Source: Limnobaculum allomyrinae
GTDB taxonomy: Bacteria; Pseudomonadota; Gammaproteobacteria; Enterobacterales; Enterobacteriaceae
Direction: 5' to 3'
Length of the DNA: 64,000 bases
Assembly (NCBI RefSeq): GCF_016649425.1
Contig: NZ_JADRCR010000002.1
Span: 124,001-188,000, forward strand
The notes under the pieces are model-generated. The model saw only the letters and a list, made by a program, of their open reading frames with translations, ran no database searches and was not told where the DNA came from. Positions 1-7,798 of this stretch are shown one piece after another. Positions within the stretch are counted from its first letter, which is position 1. Each line of letters opens with the position of its first letter. A program made the position numbers and the translations under genes.

Positions 1-464
1 ATTGCTTAATCCGAATGTGTTTTATCCACGGATGCCGGGTCAGTGAAATTAACAGCTGGCGTCTGTCTGATATCGATCTGACACATAATCGAATATTTAT
101 TCAACGCTTAAAAAACGGACTTTCTACCATTCATCCTCTGTACGAGCTTGAACGTGATGCATTAACGGCCTGGTTAAATGTTCGTGCCCGGCACCGATAT
201 ACGGCTAAAGAATGGTTATTTCTGTCGCAGAAGGGAAATCGGCTTTCACGCCAGCGAATTTATGATATTTTGCGCGACTGCGGTCATCGTGCAGGATTGG
301 AGGTAAATGCTCATCCTCATATGCTACGCCATGCCTGTGGCTATGCGTTGGCGGACAAAGGAATGGATACGCGTTTAATTCAGGACTATCTCGGCCATCG
401 TAATATTCAACACACTGTGCTTTATACAGCAACAAATGCTCAGCGATTTTTACGGGCCTGGTAA
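1..464 (+). CDS. FimB/FimE-type tyrosine recombinase, 5' truncated by window edge
   Basis: C-terminal catalytic part of a small tyrosine recombinase of the fimbrial-switch family. The reading frame is open to the left edge, so the true start lies outside the window. Catalytic signatures appear in order: Arg in HGCRVSE, Lys in RLKNG, the HxxR box in HMLRHACG, His in YLGHRNIQHT and the nucleophile Tyr in TVLYTATNAQRF. The short C-terminal tail is typical of FimB/FimE rather than XerC/D. FimB/FimE enzymes invert a short promoter-bearing element next to fimA. Here the gene lies directly upstream of a candidate element (529-838) and a major pilin gene, the same order as fimE-fimS-fimA. Whether it acts in both directions (FimB) or mainly ON-to-OFF (FimE) cannot be told from the sequence. 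Confidence 0.93.
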   Translation, partial: CLIRMCFIHGCRVSEINSWRLSDIDLTHNRIFIQRLKNGLSTIHPLYELERDALTAWLNVRARHRYTAKEWLFLSQKGNRLSRQRIYDILRDCGHRAGLEVNAHPHMLRHACGYALADKGMDTRLIQDYLGHRNIQHTVLYTATNAQRFLRAW

Positions 465-528
465 GTAGTTCAACCGGAGAAATGCTAGCTCAAAGGGAGT
501 GTAAGAGTTTGTAACGCTATGGACAAAT

Positions 529-838
529 TGTTCCAAACTGTCCGCCATACTAATTACTAATATTTTCCTTGTCAATCCCCGCTATTTCACTGCATTCAGA
601 AAAATATCTATCAATTTAAAATCAATAAGCTACGAATATTCCAGCGAACCATCCTTTCTGTTTATCTGCTTAATACTTCCATTTTTTTAACAAAAACAAA
701 ACATCAGGACATTTTTTTGTTAAAAACAAAATCAGAATAAAAAACTGCCTTATAAAAATAAGATAGTTAAAAAATCAGAAAAACACTAGCTCATCGGGTG
801 AATTCAGCGATAAACGCTTAACTGGTCAAATTGGAACA
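529..838. promoter_or_regulatory. Putative invertible fimbrial promoter element (fimS-like)
   Basis: An 8-bp inverted repeat, TGTTCCAA at 529-536 and TTGGAACA at 831-838, bounds exactly 310 bp between the recombinase gene and the major pilin gene. The E. coli fimS element is 314 bp with 9-bp inverted repeats in the same gene context, so size, repeat type and position all agree. The interior is very AT-rich. I could not assign a convincing -35/-10 pair, so I cannot say whether the sequenced orientation is ON or OFF. The IR match, the spacing and the neighbouring recombinase are directly visible; invertibility is inference. Confidence 0.75.
680..739. repeat. Imperfect 30-bp tandem duplication inside the switch element
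   Basis: Two adjacent copies of about 30 bp, each starting CATTTTTTT and continuing into AAAAACAAAA then CATCAG or ATCAG, begin at 680 and 710. The tract is A/T-rich and likely bent. In E. coli fimS, IHF, Lrp and H-NS act on such DNA. A role as accessory-protein binding sites is inference. Confidence 0.5.
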
Positions 839-948
839 TAATGAACAGTTAGTCGTTCATTTATTAACCAGACAATCCAAGGAATATATGCATAACAATG
901 CATATAAATCAAATAGATGTACGCATCTTAATATAAAGGAAGAGTTAA

Positions 949-1473
949 ATGAAAAAGAATCTGATTGTTGCTGCACTGATCGCTACTGCTTCTCTGTCTG
1001 CCGCTTCTGCATTTGCTGCTGATGGCAAAATCAACTTTGTTGGTGCTATTACTGATGATGCTTGCACCATCGTTAATGACATGAGCAATCCGCTGACCGT
1101 GACGCTGGGTACCGTATCCAGTAAGTCATTTAAAGCCGCGGGTGATGTTGCAGCACCAACCAAATTTACGATTGCTCTGAAAAACTGCCCGGCTACTGCT
1201 AAGTCTGCTGTTGTGAAGTTTGATGGTACCGCTGACAGCAATGTTAACACCATTCTGGCCCTGACTCAGGAAACCGGTGTGGCAACTAACGTAGGTATTC
1301 AATTGACTGACAGCAAGAACATCGTTGTTCCGTTATATACCGCATCTTCATCTTATCCGCTGACCACTGGTGATAACAAACTTGACTTCGTTGCTCGTTA
1401 CTATGCCACTGCTGCGACTGTAACAGCGGGTCCGGCAAACTCCACCAGTAACTTCACCGTTGTTTACAACTAA
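949..1473 (+). CDS. Type 1-like major fimbrial subunit
   Basis: 174-residue pilin of the FimA family. It has a Sec signal peptide (MKKNLIVAALIATASLSAASAFA, cleaved near residue 23 before ADGKINF). The pilin disulfide pair lies in DDACTIV and KNCPATA. The C terminus (NFTVVYN) has the alternating hydrophobic pattern and penultimate Tyr of the beta strand completed by the chaperone. An AGGAAGAG ribosome site lies just upstream of the ATG. As first structural gene after the switch and before chaperone and usher, it should be the polymerising shaft subunit. Transcription probably depends on the orientation of the 529-838 element. Confidence 0.93.
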   Translation: MKKNLIVAALIATASLSAASAFAADGKINFVGAITDDACTIVNDMSNPLTVTLGTVSSKSFKAAGDVAAPTKFTIALKNCPATAKSAVVKFDGTADSNVNTILALTQETGVATNVGIQLTDSKNIVVPLYTASSSYPLTTGDNKLDFVARYYATAATVTAGPANSTSNFTVVYN

Positions 1474-1521
1474 TTAAGTTGTGGCTTCCCGTTTATTTAG
1501 CGGATGGGAAGTTGTGTCTAA

Positions 1522-1550
1522 CAGGCCAGTTTTGGCTGGCCTGCATTTTT
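1522..1550 (+). terminator. Hairpin terminator/attenuator after major pilin
   Basis: Perfect 8-bp stem CAGGCCAG (1522-1529) / CTGGCCTG (1536-1543) with a 6-nt loop, followed by CATTTTTT. This position, between the abundant pilin and the chaperone, is where partial terminators usually keep downstream assembly genes at lower expression. A weaker stem CTTCCC/GGGAAG (1485-1490, 1506-1511) precedes it. Confidence 0.8.
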
Positions 1551-1567
1551 TGGAGCACCGAGTTTCT

Positions 1568-2254
1568 ATGAATATCTTGTTTAAAACCCTTCTTATTCCC
1601 CTGTTGCTGAGCAGCACCCTGGCCCAGGCGGCCGAAACGGGCGGCGTCACCGTAGGCGGTACCCGTGTTATTTATAACGGTGGCAAAAAGGAGGCTTCAC
1701 TAAGCGTCAGCAATACGGATACCAACCCTTATCTCATCCAGTCCTGGACGGAGACTCAAAATGGTGGCGCTGAGAAAGCCCCCTTTATTATTACCCCTCC
1801 GCTATTTCGTCTTGAGGGTAATCAGCAGAACGTGCTGCGTATTGTGCGTACCGGTGGCGATCTGCCTGAAGATCGTGAATCCCTTTACTGGCTTAACGTT
1901 AAGTCTATTCCAGCCGGTAGTAAAAATGGGGCAGCTAATACTCTGTAAATTGCGGTTAAAACCCGCATCAAGCTGATTTATCGCCCGCAGGATTTAAAGG
2001 GCGTACCTGAAGATGTCACCAATAAGCTGACCTGGACACAGAGCGGTAACCAACTGACCGTCAACAACCCGACCCCGTTTTACATGAACTTTAATCAGGT
2101 GAAAGTGGGTGGACGCGAAGTGAAAGACGTGACTTACGTCGCCCCGATGAGTCAGGCCACCTTTACGGCCCCTGCCGGAGCATCCGGCTCAGTCACCTGG
2201 AAAATCATTTCCGACTACGGTGGCGTGGGTGATGAACACTCACCGGGACACTAA
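1568..2254 (+). pseudogene. Periplasmic fimbrial chaperone (FimC-like), interrupted by an in-frame ochre codon
   Basis: PapD/FimC-family chaperone that would fold pilins and deliver them to the usher. From the ATG at 1568 it has a signal peptide ending AQA, then the immunoglobulin-like domain with GVTVGGTRVIY, the PPLFRL segment and the family motif LYWLNVKSIP. Translation stops at TAA 1946-1948, directly after NTL. The same frame continues without another lesion as IAVKTRIKLIYRP and through a complete second domain (VTNKLTW, NPTPFYMNF, SDYGGVGD) to TAA at 2252-2254. The family normally reads LQ.A.K.RIKL.YRP here, so the stop is best explained as one C-to-T change of CAA (Gln). The repaired protein would be 228 residues, normal for the family. 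The truncated 126-residue product lacks half of domain 1 and all of domain 2. A start at GTG 1481 is possible by frame but lies before the terminator and signal peptide. Confidence 0.9.
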
Positions 2255-2321
2255 TAAAAATACCCCTAACAAGGATTAAGGAAAGCCATCGCGCTTTTCA
2301 CAGGCAACGGAGCAATTAAGG

Positions 2322-4970
2322 ATGAAGAATACTAACAGGGGCAGTTCCAGGCTGCGCTTAAGCAAGATAGCCTGTTTTGTCGCTGCCCAACTGGTATTGC
2401 CGACAGGAATCATAATGAATGTCCAGGCGGAAGATTACTTTAACCCTGAGTTATTAGAGCTGGGCACTCAGGGGCAAAAGTCCGTTGACCTGTCAGCTTT
2501 TGAAAACAAAGGTGGACAGATGCCGGGTACCTATATGGTGGATGTCTATCTCAATAACGAAAGAATGGATACCCGTAACGTTGAATTCCGTATGGGTAAA
2601 GATGCACAAGGCAATGAGCGATTACAGCCCTGTATTCCGGTTAACGATCTGGAATTGTGGGGTGTATTGGTCAAGAAATATCCTGAAATTGGCGCGCCGG
2701 GTAGCACCTGCGGCGATCTGACGGCTATCCCGCAGGCCAGCAGCGATTTCCGCTTCGAACGTCAGCAACTGCTGCTGAGTTTACCCCAGTCGTCAGTGAA
2801 TAACTCCGCCCGGGGTTGGGTTGACCCCAAACAGTGGGATCAGGGTATTCCGGCAATTCTGCTTAACTACAGCGTCACTGGTGCCAATAACTATGCTAAA
2901 AACGGCAACGGCTCGGACAGCAACAGTCAGTACGTTAACCTGCGTCCGGGTGTGAATATTGGCGGATGGCGGCTGCGTAACTACACCACCTGGAGCCGTT
3001 CGGCCAGTGATGACGAGAACAGTGAAACTCAGGATAAATGGGATACGGTCTATACCTATGCTCAGCACGATATCACGGCGCTTCAAAGCCAGTTCACTGC
3101 TGGTGATAGCACTTCGCCATCAGATGTGTTTGACAGCATTCCATTCCGCGGCCTGCAACTGGCCTCGGATGACGATATGTTGCCCGATAGCCTGAAGGGA
3201 TACGCCCCTGTGGTACGGGGTATCGCCCGCACCAATGCTCAGGTCACCATTCGTCAGAATGGCTATGAAATCTACCAGGCCTATGTGTCACCGGGCAGTT
3301 TTGAAATTGACGATATGTACCCGACCGGCGGCTCCGGCGATCTGTATGTAACCATTAAAGAATCTGACGGTAGCGAGCAGCAACTGATTATTCCTTATGC
3401 TTCGTTACCGGTTTTACAACGTGAAGGTCGCCTGAAGTACAGCATTACCAGCGGGGTATACCGCTCTTATGATTCAGATATAGAACAAACGCCGCTGACG
3501 GAAGCCACCGCCATGTATGGTTTACCGGCAGGATTTACGCTTTATGGCGGCGGTCAGTTCAGCAGTAAGTATCAGTCAGTGGCGGTGGGCGTGGGTAAAA
3601 ACCTGGGGGATCTGGGTGCGATCTCGGTGGATGTCACTCAGGCATGGTCCACCCAGAAGAGTCAGGCGTGGGATCGCAGAAACGACCAGCCGTGGTCAGA
3701 TCAACATCAGGACCATAAGACGCGTGAAAGCGGTCAGTCATGGCGGGTGCGCTACAGCAAGAACTTTGTTGAAACCGGCACTAACTTCGCCATTGCCGGT
3801 TATCGCTACGCCACCGATGGTTACTGGGGCATGCAGGAAGTGCTGGATACCTACTCTGATGGCAGCAGCTATCGGTTGCAGGAGCGTCGACGCAACCGTG
3901 CCGAGCTGACCATGAGTCAGGATCTGTGGCAGGGCGGCGGTAACATTGCCCTGAGTGCGGTACGTGAAGATTACTGGAATACCGACCAAAAAATGGAGTC
4001 TTATGGTGCCAGCTATAACAACTCCTGGAAAGGTATCAGCTATGGTCTCAGCTACACCTATAACCGTAACTCTAATATGAATTATGGTGCTGATAATAGT
4101 AACGGTAAACGGGTTTACGATAACGATCAGTTGTTCTCTCTTAATGTAAGTATCCCATTGAATTTGTTTGATAATAAGCACCCAACCTATGCCAACTACA
4201 TGCTCAACACCAGCAAAAACGGCAATACCACCAATAACGTTAGCGTGGGCGGCACCTTGCTGGAAGATAACAACCTGAGCTGGAGCGTGCAGGAAGGATA
4301 TGGCACACAGGGGCAGGGTAACAGCGGTAGTGTCAACGCCGACTGGCGTGCCACCTATGGTGAGATTAACGGCGGCTATTCCTATGACGATAACAACAGC
4401 CAGCGTCTGAATTACGGCTTACAGGGCGGCATTATTGCCCATAGCGAGGGAGTGACCCTGGGGCAGCCATTCGGCGAAACCGTGACGTTAGTGGCTGCAC
4501 CGGGTGCTCAGGGTGTGAATGTACAGGGGCAAACCGGGGTGAAAACCGACTTCCGTGGATATGCTGTGGTGCCCTATGCCAGCCCGTATCGGAAGAATGA
4601 TGTAACGCTTAATACCGAAACCTTTGGTGATGATACTGAAGTATCCATTACCACTCAAACCGTGGTGCCAACCCGGGGGGCGGTGGTGAAGGCCAGCTAT
4701 CAGACCAGCGTAGGTGGTCGGGTGTTGATGACCTTGCTGAGGGCCAACGGACAGCCGGTGCCATTTGGTGCCATGGTGGTGGATCTGGCGGCTAAAAATG
4801 AGCAGGGTTTCATCGTGGGTGATGCGGGTCAGGTATACCTGACCGGGCTGGGCGAGAGCGGGCAGTTAAACGTGCAGTGGGGGAGTGGATCGGATGAACA
4901 GTGCCACGTGAACTATAACCTGCCGCAGAATGAGAATGGCATTGTGAATATTAACGGTCAGTGCCAGTGA
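2322..4970 (+). CDS. Fimbrial outer-membrane usher (FimD/PapC family)
   Basis: 882-residue usher, the outer-membrane pore that takes chaperone-pilin complexes and polymerises the fimbria. After a long N-terminal signal region ending near NVQAEDYF come FNPELLELG and GTYMVDVYLN, the N-terminal domain that recognises chaperone-subunit complexes. The Cys pair CIPVND / GSTCGD follows. The beta-barrel region (about residues 190-770) contains the conserved GDSTSPSDVFDSIPFRG and MLPDSLKGYAPVVRGIA segments with the plug domain after them. The C-terminal domain ends with the disulfide in DEQCHVNY and INGQCQ. Length is normal and the frame is intact. A GGAG/AAGG site precedes the ATG. It follows the broken chaperone by 67 bp and overlaps no gene. 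Confidence 0.95.
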   Translation: MKNTNRGSSRLRLSKIACFVAAQLVLPTGIIMNVQAEDYFNPELLELGTQGQKSVDLSAFENKGGQMPGTYMVDVYLNNERMDTRNVEFRMGKDAQGNERLQPCIPVNDLELWGVLVKKYPEIGAPGSTCGDLTAIPQASSDFRFERQQLLLSLPQSSVNNSARGWVDPKQWDQGIPAILLNYSVTGANNYAKNGNGSDSNSQYVNLRPGVNIGGWRLRNYTTWSRSASDDENSETQDKWDTVYTYAQHDITALQSQFTAGDSTSPSDVFDSIPFRGLQLASDDDMLPDSLKGYAPVVRGIARTNAQVTIRQNGYEIYQAYVSPGSFEIDDMYPTGGSGDLYVTIKESDGSEQQLIIPYASLPVLQREGRLKYSITSGVYRSYDSDIEQTPLTEATAMYGLPAGFTLYGGGQFSSKYQSVAVGVGKNLGDLGAISVDVTQAWSTQKSQAWDRRNDQPWSDQHQDHKTRESGQSWRVRYSKNFVETGTNFAIAGYRYATDGYWGMQEVLDTYSDGSSYRLQERRRNRAELTMSQDLWQGGGNIALSAVREDYWNTDQKMESYGASYNNSWKGISYGLSYTYNRNSNMNYGADNSNGKRVYDNDQLFSLNVSIPLNLFDNKHPTYANYMLNTSKNGNTTNNVSVGGTLLEDNNLSWSVQEGYGTQGQGNSGSVNADWRATYGEINGGYSYDDNNSQRLNYGLQGGIIAHSEGVTLGQPFGETVTLVAAPGAQGVNVQGQTGVKTDFRGYAVVPYASPYRKNDVTLNTETFGDDTEVSITTQTVVPTRGAVVKASYQTSVGGRVLMTLLRANGQPVPFGAMVVDLAAKNEQGFIVGDAGQVYLTGLGESGQLNVQWGSGSDEQCHVNYNLPQNENGIVNINGQCQ

Positions 4971-4981
4971 GGTATTTAGAA

Positions 4982-5923
4982 ATGAAATATTTAAATTTAT
5001 TATTATTAGTTATATCAACGCTGTTCAGCATCAATTCTTATGCATATTGTACTGGTAGTGGGTATGGAATCGTTACTGATACGATAAATTTTGCGAATGT
5101 AAAAGTTCAACGGGATACTCCCAATGGCACTGTTATTGCAACAAGTTATCATGCCGGAGGAAGACGCCAAATTGGCTATTGTGATACTGCTGGTGGGTAT
5201 CAATATGAAGAAATGATGGGTAATTCTACACCCTATTCTCATGTCTATACTACAAATGTTCCAGGAGTGGGTGTCAGAGTATTGTATTGGGATAAATATT
5301 ATGCTGAAAAACCTGCAACTTCCCAATATCAAACATATATGAACTTGTATGATGGCGTAAATTATTCAAACACAACAATTGAACTTGTGAAAATTGGTGC
5401 GATCACCTCAGGCCCGCTAAATAATGCCTTAGTTAGTAGGGTCTATTACAGCTCATCACCGTCAATATCGAACATGACGTTATATATCACGGGTTCAGTC
5501 ACAGTAGTGGCGTGTTCCATTACAACATCAAATGTCAACGTTCCTCTGGACCCCGTACTGGCCAGCAGCTTTAGTGGAGTTAACTCCACTAAAGGCGATA
5601 AACCTTTTACCATTGGACTGAGCTGTGATGCTGGCGCCCGTATTAATGCCTCATTAAGCTTCGACCAAAATACCGATACCTCGAATACCAGCGTAATTAA
5701 ATTAACCGGTGCCGGCAGTAATGGCGTTGCAACCGGCGTGGGCATTCAACTGCTCTATGGCAGTACGCCATTACAGCGTAATACCAATATTGTGCTCAAA
5801 ACCTCATCTGGCGGTCAGGAGTTTCCGGCAGGGGCTTTCACTGCCCGCTATTTCCAGACCAAAAGCACGGTAACTACGGGTGATGCCAATGCGACCGCAA
5901 CGCTTAATTTGACTTACCAGTAA
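4982..5923 (+). CDS. Two-domain tip adhesin (FimH-like position)
   Basis: 313 residues from ATG 4982. This start is chosen over GTG 4961 because a GAGG site sits 9 bp upstream and the signal peptide (MKYLNLLLLVISTLFSINSYA) begins here. The mature protein has an N-terminal receptor-binding-type domain of about 155 residues with little similarity I can recognise. It then has a pilin domain starting around VVACSITTSNVNVPL and ending TATLNLTYQ. This two-domain build, twice the size of the other pilins, and its place after the usher indicate the tip adhesin. The N-terminal half is visibly more AT-rich than the pilin domain, consistent with domain swapping or faster divergence. Receptor unknown. 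Confidence 0.85.
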   Translation: MKYLNLLLLVISTLFSINSYAYCTGSGYGIVTDTINFANVKVQRDTPNGTVIATSYHAGGRRQIGYCDTAGGYQYEEMMGNSTPYSHVYTTNVPGVGVRVLYWDKYYAEKPATSQYQTYMNLYDGVNYSNTTIELVKIGAITSGPLNNALVSRVYYSSSPSISNMTLYITGSVTVVACSITTSNVNVPLDPVLASSFSGVNSTKGDKPFTIGLSCDAGARINASLSFDQNTDTSNTSVIKLTGAGSNGVATGVGIQLLYGSTPLQRNTNIVLKTSSGGQEFPAGAFTARYFQTKSTVTTGDANATATLNLTYQ

Positions 5924-5931
5924 ACCTAACC

Positions 5932-5952
5932 GGCCAGTTAATTTAGCTGGCC
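5932..5952 (+). other. Intercistronic hairpin GGCCAG/CTGGCC
   Basis: Stem GGCCAG (5932-5937) / CTGGCC (5947-5952) with a 9-nt loop lies between adhesin and minor pilin. It uses the same stem sequence as the terminator at 1522 but has no T-run, so it is more likely an mRNA-processing or stability hairpin than a terminator. Confidence 0.45.
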
Positions 5953-5998
5953 TGATAAAACACACACTCAATCAACTCAATTAATAAGGATATTTATT

Positions 5999-6538
5999 AT
6001 GTCAATGTTATTCAATTATAAGAAAGGATTAATCACTCTGGCCGTAGTTGCTGGGCTTATTGGCAGCAACGCATTTGCCGCCGATCAGGTCACCATTAAT
6101 ATTACCGGCAAGGTGACAGCCGCTGCCTGTACTATTGATAACAGCGGTACCTATAACGTCATTATGCCTGATGTCACTGCTGCCACCCTGAGTACGGCAA
6201 ACACGTATGGTGAAGCGACAACTTTCAATGTGACCCTGAGTAACTGCCCGCCCGGTACCACGTCAGTGACCGCTAAATTTTCCGGTACGCCTGACAGTCT
6301 TGATGCCACCAAATATGCCAACACCACCGGCCCCGGCTATGCCACTAACGTATCGGTTCGGCTACAGAACCATTCAGGCTCAGTGACCGACAAAGGCAAT
6401 AACAGCACCATGACGGTTAACGTCGACGCCAGTAGAAAAGCCACCTTTGATCTGGATGCTCGTCCATACAGCACATCTGGCGGCGCAACGGTAGGCAATA
6501 TTAGAACTGTAGCGATGATGGATTTCACCTATAACTGA
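5999..6538 (+). CDS. Minor fimbrial subunit
   Basis: 179-residue FimA-family pilin with signal peptide ending SNAFA before ADQVTINITGKV. The Cys pair is in AAACTID and LSNCPPG, and the C terminus (VAMMDFTYN) has the donor-strand acceptor pattern. An AAGGA site lies 8 bp before the ATG at 5999; a second ATG at 6005 is possible. It is closely related in architecture to the next gene (6568-7097), including the shared NNSTMTVN segment, so the two are probably tandem duplicates. Expected role: adaptor or minor shaft subunit. Confidence 0.88.
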   Translation: MSMLFNYKKGLITLAVVAGLIGSNAFAADQVTINITGKVTAAACTIDNSGTYNVIMPDVTAATLSTANTYGEATTFNVTLSNCPPGTTSVTAKFSGTPDSLDATKYANTTGPGYATNVSVRLQNHSGSVTDKGNNSTMTVNVDASRKATFDLDARPYSTSGGATVGNIRTVAMMDFTYN

Positions 6539-6567
6539 TGCTTCAGTTAACTGGCAGGAGAGCCACT

Positions 6568-7097
6568 ATGTTAAAGCGCCTTTTTTTCTCAATATACTGC
6601 TTTCTGCTCTTGCTGTTCTGCCGGGCTCGGGAGCGTACGCCGCCGATGTCAATATTAGCGGTAAAGTGACAGCTTCAGCGTGTACGGTTAATCCCATTCT
6701 GGCGGCCGGTCAGGAGGTTAATCTGGGCACGCAGGGCAGAACCAAGTTCCAGGCGGCTAATGATGCTGGCGCCTGGGAAAACTTTACGCTGAATCTGACC
6801 AACTGCCCGGCGGGCACCACGCAGAGTACCGTCACCTTTAGCGGCACGCCAGATGGGACCAATAGTACGTTGTTTGCCAATACCGAACCGGCCGCCAGTG
6901 CCGCCACCCATATGGCGGTGCAGATGGTCAAAGAGGCTGACCACAATGCCATTCTGTCTAACAACAGCACCATGACGGTAAACATTAGCGCAGGCAGTGC
7001 AACCTTTCCGTTAGCTGCCCGGTTATATACCCCGCTGGGTGAAGCCGGAGCAGGAAAGGTTTCCAGCAGCGTGCTGGTTGGTTTCACGTATCAGTAA
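6568..7097 (+). pseudogene. Minor fimbrial subunit, frameshifted in a T7 tract of the signal sequence
   Basis: The mature pilin is intact in one frame: ADVNISGKVTASACTV, Cys partner in LTNCPAG, C terminus VLVGFTYQ. The only sensible start, ATG 6568 with GGAG about 10 bp upstream, is in a different frame and would read MLKRLFFSIYC and stop soon after. Adding one T to the run of seven at 6581-6587 restores MLKRLFFLNILLSALAVLPGSGAYA joined to the mature protein, a perfect signal peptide, and a normal 176-residue pilin. The gene is therefore OFF as sequenced. Slipped-strand phase variation, true decay, or a homopolymer sequencing error are the alternatives. The GTG at 6666 lies inside the mature domain and is not a credible start. 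Confidence 0.88.
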
Positions 7098-7107
7098 TGC
7101 ACGAATA

Positions 7108-7140
7108 CCACAGGCAGGAATAAAGCGTTCCTGCCTGTGG
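7108..7140 (+). terminator. Strong hairpin at end of fimbrial structural genes
   Basis: 13-bp perfect stem CCACAGGCAGGAA (7108-7120) / TTCCTGCCTGTGG (7128-7140) with a 7-nt loop. No clear U-tract follows, so it may act as a partial terminator or RNA 3' end stabiliser before the regulator pair at 7169. Confidence 0.6.
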
Positions 7141-7168
7141 GTAGATTAAGATTTAACAGGAATAGATT

Positions 7169-7798
7169 ATGTCGTTAATTAAAAAACAGATGAATAGTTC
7201 AGATATTTCCACGCAAACCATTCTGGTACTGGAACCTTGCGATATCGCCTGGTTTGGTATTCAACAGATGGCTCAGACGTCAGTAGAAAACCATATAACG
7301 TTAGTTCGAATCAGTGATACAGCCACACTGGCTGATGCAGTGAGTCAATATCAGGCCGATACCCTACTACTGACAAACATTGGTCGCGGTACGGATACGT
7401 TGGCGTTATTGCAACAGCTGACAGCCATCGCTGGTTATGACAAAAAAATTCATATCACAGCCTATTTATGTAGCACCGTATCTTATCTGAAAGATTTGCT
7501 ATTAGGGTTTGGTGTGAACGCCGTATTTAGTATGCCGGCGGATCCAGAAGCGTTTCTCCACAGCATCATGCTTCGTAAAGAAAAGGAGAAGGTTTCAGTA
7601 TTAAGCCCTCAGGAGCGTTATATCGCCCAGGCGTTACTGACCGGGTTGAGTGTCGGTGATGTTGCTCAGTTATCCGGCAGGGATGTGCGTACTATCAGCA
7701 CCCAAAAGAAATCGGTGATGAACAAACTGCATATGATTAATCCCGGCGAGCTTCAGGTTCTGGGTGGGCGAATGATGGCCAGAGAGATATTGATATAA
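7169..7798 (+). CDS. LuxR/FixJ-type regulator with degenerate receiver
   Basis: 209 residues. The N-terminal half (about 15-130) has a receiver-like fold pattern (TILVLEPCDIAWFG, ADTLLLTNIGRG) but no Asp at the phosphorylation position and no conserved Lys before FSMPADPEAF. The C-terminal GerE/LuxR helix-turn-helix (about 143-205) is clear: LSPQERYIAQALLTGLSVGDVAQLSG then VRTISTQKKSVMNKL. It follows the fimbrial operon and overlaps the next regulator gene (TAATG), so the two are translationally coupled. By position they probably control the fimbriae, as FimZ/FimY/FimW-type proteins do elsewhere; which target they bind cannot be read here. Confidence 0.82.
   Translation: MSLIKKQMNSSDISTQTILVLEPCDIAWFGIQQMAQTSVENHITLVRISDTATLADAVSQYQADTLLLTNIGRGTDTLALLQQLTAIAGYDKKIHITAYLCSTVSYLKDLLLGFGVNAVFSMPADPEAFLHSIMLRKEKEKVSVLSPQERYIAQALLTGLSVGDVAQLSGRDVRTISTQKKSVMNKLHMINPGELQVLGGRMMAREILI

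Noticed and set aside
1481-1567. GTG 1481 as start of the chaperone
   Set aside because: It would put the terminator hairpin inside the coding sequence and place 29 residues before a complete signal peptide.
6666-7097. GTG at 6666 as the start of a cytosolic 143-residue protein
   Set aside because: It would begin inside the mature pilin, after the signal peptide and first beta strand, with no ribosome site; the frameshift explanation is far better.
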